NCBI GenBank assembly: GCA_022616275.1
Contig: JAKEFB010000108.1
Location: forward strand, 1 to 63,925
Length of the DNA stretch: 63,925 bases
Direction: 5' to 3'
DNA from: Chloroflexota bacterium
GTDB lineage: Bacteria; Chloroflexota; Anaerolineae; Promineifilales; Promineifilaceae
How positions within the stretch are numbered: position 1 is the first letter of the stretch; each line of letters begins with the position of its first letter. The translations under genes and the position numbers were made by a program. The notes under the pieces are model-generated. The model was not told the DNA's origin. It was given only the letters and a program-made list of their open reading frames with translations, and ran no database searches. This document shows positions 60,894-63,925 of the stretch, in pieces.

Positions 60894-62021
60894 TTACGCC
60901 GGCACCCGAGGAACAGTAGAAACCAGGCCATTCCGCGTCAGGGTAAAATCTTGTTTGTATTGGCCGCGTTGGATTTTGTGGGTGACACTCTTGACGAAGT
61001 AGAGACCATTGAAGGCGTCGCCTGCACCGCGTACGCCGACCAGTCCCCGCGCTTTCAGGATGCGGCCGTAGCGCAAGACATCTAGCGTGCCCGTGCCCGT
61101 CACGGCATCAGACGTTTTGGCCGCCTCGGCCAGGCCCAGGGCTATCGCCTGCGCCGGATTGAGATTGGCCGTGTTCGTCATCATCTCAAAACGCGCCGGG
61201 AAAGGGGGGATGAGGCCTAGCGGTGGATTTAGAGGGCTGATGTCAGGAATGGGGATGGGAATGGGCACTTTCGTCTCCTCGTTCTGGATGAAGACGATCG
61301 GCATCACTTTAGAGGCACCATTGAAAGTAAAACTCAACGACTCAACGTTGGTGTGGGCGTCCATGTTGACGTTGAGCGCCGGCTGGGGCACGCCGACCTT
61401 GATCTCCGGCCCCCAATAGGCGACGTTGACACCCGGCGCCGGCCCCGGCTCGATGTAAAAGACGTAACCCACTTCTCCGGCCAACCGGTTGATATATTCC
61501 AGGTCTTTGCCCTGGTGGGTGGGGATGCGGCTGATGGGAATGGGCACGTCTAGAAAAAGGCTGGGGATGATCAGGGGCACGATGCCAAAGGCGGCATACT
61601 TGAGCAGGATGAAAGCCACCCTGGCCTCGGCCGGCATGGCCGGATAGGGAATGCCGGTAAAATCCACGTAAGCCAGAACGGCCGTTAAATCTGACCCCGT
61701 CACCGTGAGCGTCGCCTGCCCTGTTTCCACGTTGGGCGTGACCTGGTGCTGCACCACCACCCCATCCATCAAGACGTGCGGCGTGCCGTTTACCGTTACC
61801 ACGATGATGGTACGGATGAAGGGGCCAATCTGGCCCAGCAGGAGCAGCAACGGGACCAGGGCTGACTTGTTGCTGAAAGTAAAGGTCAGTTGAAAGCCAC
61901 TTGGCTCACCGGCCGCGTTTCTGACCTCCACGCTGACCAGGGCATCAATGAACGCTTTCGGCACAGGCACGGGGACGATTGGCCCCATCAGGAGGGTGAG
62001 ACGGATATTACCTGGCAACAT
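60894..62021 (-). CDS. gpD-like hub protein (N-terminal VgrG/Afp8-like)
   Basis: 375 residues. The LTVTGSDLTAVLAYVDFTG and IPTHQGKDLEYINRLAGEVGYVFYIEPG segments match phage late-control gene D/VgrG hub proteins. Beta-barrel strands before and after are consistent (SFTFNGASKVMPIVFIQN). The end GVRGAGDAFNGLYFVKSVTHKIQRGQYKQDFTLTRNG is typical of gpD. It forms the ring between tube and spike. The hydrophobic, Pro-rich stretches (VPVPVPKAF, VPIPIPIPD) are unusual but no membrane segment is implied. It starts 7 bases after the LysM gene. Confidence 0.88.
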   Translation of the reverse strand: MLPGNIRLTLLMGPIVPVPVPKAFIDALVSVEVRNAAGEPSGFQLTFTFSNKSALVPLLLLLGQIGPFIRTIIVVTVNGTPHVLMDGVVVQHQVTPNVETGQATLTVTGSDLTAVLAYVDFTGIPYPAMPAEARVAFILLKYAAFGIVPLIIPSLFLDVPIPISRIPTHQGKDLEYINRLAGEVGYVFYIEPGPAPGVNVAYWGPEIKVGVPQPALNVNMDAHTNVESLSFTFNGASKVMPIVFIQNEETKVPIPIPIPDISPLNPPLGLIPPFPARFEMMTNTANLNPAQAIALGLAEAAKTSDAVTGTGTLDVLRYGRILKARGLVGVRGAGDAFNGLYFVKSVTHKIQRGQYKQDFTLTRNGLVSTVPRVPA

Positions 62022-62028
62022 CGTTGCG

Positions 62029-62340
62029 TCACCCCGTCAGCCCTTCAGGTTGGGTGATGCGGAGTTTACGGCCGATTTCGGCCGTCAGTTCCTCCGGTTT
62101 TATGGCGTTATTGGCATCGGCAATGCGCCAAAATTGCTCCGGATCGCCCAAATAGTGGGCGGTGATGTTGTCCAGCCGGTCGCCACTGCCGACGATGTGT
62201 TCTTGAATCAGGCTGAACCGGTCTGGCGAAGGCACGAAGCGGCGGCGCAGATAGGCAATGGTCGTGCCGTCAGGCATCTCTATCGTCGCCTTTTCCACGT
62301 TGTGATAGCGGCTGGTGATGGGAAACTGTTCAAAAAACAT
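62029..62340 (-). CDS. LysM-domain baseplate protein
   Basis: 103 residues from the ATG at 62340 with AGGA 8 bases upstream (a TTG at 62346 is less likely). A beta-strand front part ends in TTIAYLRRRFVP. A LysM domain follows (EHIVGSGDRLDNITAHYLGDPEQFWRIADANN, about 48-79) and the closing IGRKLRIT. In contractile systems LysM domains belong to inner baseplate or tube-adaptor proteins and are not necessarily peptidoglycan binders. The gene overlaps the Afp7-like gene end by 11 bases. Confidence 0.88.
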   Translation of the reverse strand: MFFEQFPITSRYHNVEKATIEMPDGTTIAYLRRRFVPSPDRFSLIQEHIVGSGDRLDNITAHYLGDPEQFWRIADANNAIKPEELTAEIGRKLRITQPEGLTG

Positions 62341-62995
62341 CGTCAATTCCTGTAATCCCCAAATCAGTGAAGGTGCCGGTCCGGCTTAAGGCGGCCAGGC
62401 TTTCCAACCTTTGTTGGTGTGTCATGTACAAATTGCCGCCCCTGTGTTCAAAGCCCAGATCATTCACACTCAAGACGCGCAGGCCCAGGCTGACTTTGGC
62501 CCGGATGGGGTTCAGGTTGGGGTCGAAGGCTTCCTCGGTAACGCTGAAATCGGTGAGGCGGACCGGTATGACCCGGTTCTGGCTCCAGACGAATAACGTC
62601 AGGGGCGCTTCGGTGGGCGCGATTTCCAGCGTACCGGCCGCGGCCAGGCTGTTATTGGTCAGGAGATCGCTGCTGTTGGGATAGTTGATGGTTTCCAGGG
62701 CGGCCAGTTGCGGGGCAATGCCGTGTTGCCGGACGGCGTCGTTTTGCTCTGGGAACTCAAGCTGGTCGGCCGCGTCAATTTCCGCCTCCAGCTTATACGT
62801 CTCCACCGGCGGCCCCTTGAGGCGCAGCGCCTGGGAGCGGTCGCCACTTTCACCCAGGGCTTGCGCCTGCAGCGTGCGCGACAGCGTTTCCGGGTTGTAT
62901 TGCAGCGAAATGATGCGCAGCACCTGTCCTGTGTCCGGGTCAACGAGGACAATCCCCCCCTTCAACAAACGCGGCGAACGTGGAAAAGTTGTCAT
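62330..62995 (-). CDS. Contractile injection system tube/adaptor protein (Afp7-like)
   Basis: 221 residues. The SLQYNPETLSRTLQAQ start (about 29-44), the GPPVETYKLEAEIDAADQ segment (about 60-77), PTEAPLTLFVWSQNRVIPVRLTDFSVTEEAFDPNLNPIRAKVSLGLRVLS (about 127-177) are the hallmarks of the CIS_tube family (Afp7/PVC7, gp53-like), which links the inner tube to the hub. In the canonical protein a C-terminal LysM domain follows; here it is encoded by the separate next gene. Its start overlaps the stop of the AT-rich gene (ATGA). Confidence 0.88.
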   Translation of the reverse strand: MTTFPRSPRLLKGGIVLVDPDTGQVLRIISLQYNPETLSRTLQAQALGESGDRSQALRLKGPPVETYKLEAEIDAADQLEFPEQNDAVRQHGIAPQLAALETINYPNSSDLLTNNSLAAAGTLEIAPTEAPLTLFVWSQNRVIPVRLTDFSVTEEAFDPNLNPIRAKVSLGLRVLSVNDLGFEHRGGNLYMTHQQRLESLAALSRTGTFTDLGITGIDDVF

Positions 62996-63645
62996 AGCAA
63001 TTCATTTCCCTTGTTCTTTGTAAAAGTCTCCACTTTGGTTAGTAAATTTTTAACGATTTCGTCATCATTAAGTATCTTTGTGGCGATCCGTCGCAGTTCA
63101 TCTAAGTTGGGGGGTTGGTGTGAATATAGGGCTACACACTTAGAGATGAACTCCCTGCGAAACCTGATTAATTTGTTTTGCAACACCACCTCTTCCCGCT
63201 TGGCAACCTCTTTTTCATGCTGCCTTTGTAATTCATGATGTTCCTCACTATCGGGCAAGCCATCATAACGATACTTACTAACGGCTGGAGGTTCCTGCTC
63301 CTCTTGTTGTGAGGTTTGATTGTCTAGGACCAATTTAAGACCAAGTAGATAAGGTCTGGCAATTTCTTGCCTTGCTGCAATAAAACCCCTGCTCGCAGTA
63401 TCGCCATATGACATTTCAAGCGCCTCTCCCCAATAGAGATATAATTGGCAGGCTTCAGTTAAACCAATGGGGTATTGTGTAGCTTTTTCACAATACTCAA
63501 TGACCTTCGCTGGTGGTTGCATCCTGTTGTTGGCATACATAAACGCAATTGCAGTATATACTGCCCCCATCTCTTCTGGGGACTTAGATTCCCTAAGTTG
63601 ATTCAGGTATTTAATTTCCAGTTTTTCTATTTCCGATTTGTTCAT
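62992..63645 (-). CDS. AT-rich helical (TPR-like) protein coupled to the eCIS operon
   Basis: 217 residues from ATG 63645 with AGGTAGGT 9-16 bases upstream; a GTG at 63684 would extend it by 13 residues. Family not recognised. The N-terminal half (about 1-110) is a helical pair pattern like TPR/SEL1 repeats (EEMGAVYTAIAFMYANN, AKVIEYCEKATQYP, EACQLYLYWGEALEMSY). The second half is highly charged and probably coiled coil (EEHHELQRQHEKEVAKREEVV). Base composition and codon use are visibly AT-rich against the GC-rich baseplate genes, suggesting separate acquisition. The stop overlaps the ATG of the Afp7-like gene by 4 bases, so it is translated with the operon. It could be a cargo adaptor or an immunity-like protein (inference). 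Confidence 0.7.
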   Translation of the reverse strand: MNKSEIEKLEIKYLNQLRESKSPEEMGAVYTAIAFMYANNRMQPPAKVIEYCEKATQYPIGLTEACQLYLYWGEALEMSYGDTASRGFIAARQEIARPYLLGLKLVLDNQTSQQEEQEPPAVSKYRYDGLPDSEEHHELQRQHEKEVAKREEVVLQNKLIRFRREFISKCVALYSHQPPNLDELRRIATKILNDDEIVKNLLTKVETFTKNKGNELL

Positions 63646-63723
63646 AAGTGTGATACCTACCTGTTTTAGAAAATGATGTTTCACATAGTTTTTTCCAAGT
63701 TCCTGAAGTTATAATTTGTTGGC

Positions 63724-63924
63724 TTACTTCCAAGGTCCTTGCCACTCTCCTGGAGCACCCATGTGGGTTTGTCTGGCTTGTTGATCTGCGCCTCGATATT
63801 CGGTATTGGTGGTTTCCTTTTTTACAAACTCCACCCATTTTCCAGCTTCATTTTCGTATTCTTCTTGCCATTTCACAATATAATTGAAGTCGACATAATT
63901 TGTGCCATTATGGATGTTATTTAT
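63724..63924 (-). CDS. 3' end of an unknown AT-rich ORF, cut by the window edge
   Basis: An open frame of 66 codons runs from the edge to the TAA at 63724-63726. It includes GTNYVDFNYIVKWQEEYENE, AGKWVEFVKKETTNTEYRGA and ends HMGAPGEWQGPWK. Strand-like, aromatic-rich sequence and a Gly/Trp-rich tail are seen. No family is recognised and it has no start in the window. It precedes the helical gene by about 80 bases on the same strand and shares its AT-rich composition. It may be the C-terminal domain of a larger cargo, toxin or structural protein. Confidence 0.6.
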   Translation of the reverse strand: MNNIHNGTNYVDFNYIVKWQEEYENEAGKWVEFVKKETTNTEYRGADQQARQTHMGAPGEWQGPWK

Positions 63925-63925
63925 A

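Noticed and set aside
60797-60931. N-terminal extension of the spike base protein
   Set aside because: The additional 45 residues overlap the hub gene end and do not resemble any gpV N terminus. The ATG at 60796 fits the family start.
49140-63645. Complete prophage
   Set aside because: No capsid, terminase, portal, lysis or replication genes occur among the baseplate genes, and the baseplate protein set matches eCIS clusters.
1-63925. CRISPR arrays
   Set aside because: No regularly spaced short repeats were seen. The only repeated elements are IS-like debris, duplicated gene pieces and the repeating NRPS domains.

Overview
The window looks like a chromosomal segment of a GC-rich bacterium with a modular accessory genome, most plausibly a filamentous Chloroflexota (Anaerolineae/Caldilineae/Ardenticatenia type). 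This is inference. The hints are the substrate-binding lipoprotein with a Glu/Pro/Ala-rich linker after its lipobox, a stand-alone GatZ-type protein, the mixture of sugar-catabolic families, heavy use of GGCCGG, and an extracellular contractile injection system (eCIS). No rRNA, complete tRNA or CRISPR array is visible.

Region 1 (1-17.9 kb, + strand) is the 3' part of a hybrid NRPS-PKS cluster. It starts inside an adenylation domain. It continues through PCP-KS-AT-KR-ACP (malonyl-type AT) and a 3.5 kb-residue NRPS with three C-A-PCP modules and a terminal thioesterase. An MFS exporter and an alpha/beta hydrolase follow. The binding-pocket residues read as Leu, probably Ala, and Ser. The condensation domain of the middle module has lost the catalytic His of HHxxxDG.

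Region 2 (17.9-26 kb) is a scarred zone. It holds a truncated GT28-type glycosyltransferase, a minus-strand pair (a beta-helix protein and a sugar-binding-protein-like protein, both without a signal peptide), an inverted decayed copy of the deoR-amidohydrolase pair found intact at 28-30 kb, fragments of IS1182-type and IS4-type transposases and of an integrase, a small leaderless gene, a frameshifted hypothetical gene and a methyltransferase.

Region 3 (26-48 kb, + strand) is one long sugar/sugar-acid catabolic operon behind a good sigma70 promoter. In order it encodes a sugar phosphate isomerase/epimerase, DapA-family lyase, DeoR regulator, amidohydrolase (lactonase-like), SIS-domain isomerase, ABC importer (lipoprotein plus two permeases, no ATPase), LLM flavin oxidoreductase, three-subunit molybdenum hydroxylase, [IS1634-type insertion sequence], PfkB kinase, GH4 glycosidase, LacD-like aldolase, second PfkB kinase, GatZ-type protein and, after an integrase remnant, a Gfo/Idh/MocA oxidoreductase. 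The IS sits exactly in the stop/start junction between the molybdenum-hydroxylase large subunit and the first kinase, and its 5-bp target duplication rebuilds both the stop and the start codon. The operon is bracketed by two copies of the same mobile-element debris (integrase 3' end, IS4-like tail with a palindrome, leaderless small gene), at 23-24.1 kb and 46.7-48.7 kb.

Region 4 (48.9-63.9 kb, - strand) is the baseplate half of an eCIS: tube/LysM adaptor (Afp7-like), LysM protein, gpD-like hub, gpV-like spike base, PAAR-like tip, gp25, two large gpJ/gp6-type baseplate proteins, a tail-protein-I homologue carrying a beta-helix half, and a large DUF6519/beta-helix protein. The genes are tightly packed and end in a perfect intrinsic terminator. 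Sheath, tube and ATPase genes must lie beyond the right edge. Directly upstream of the baseplate genes, and translationally coupled to them, is an AT-rich helical protein gene, preceded by the tail of another AT-rich ORF cut by the window. These are the best candidates for unknown cargo or accessory functions.
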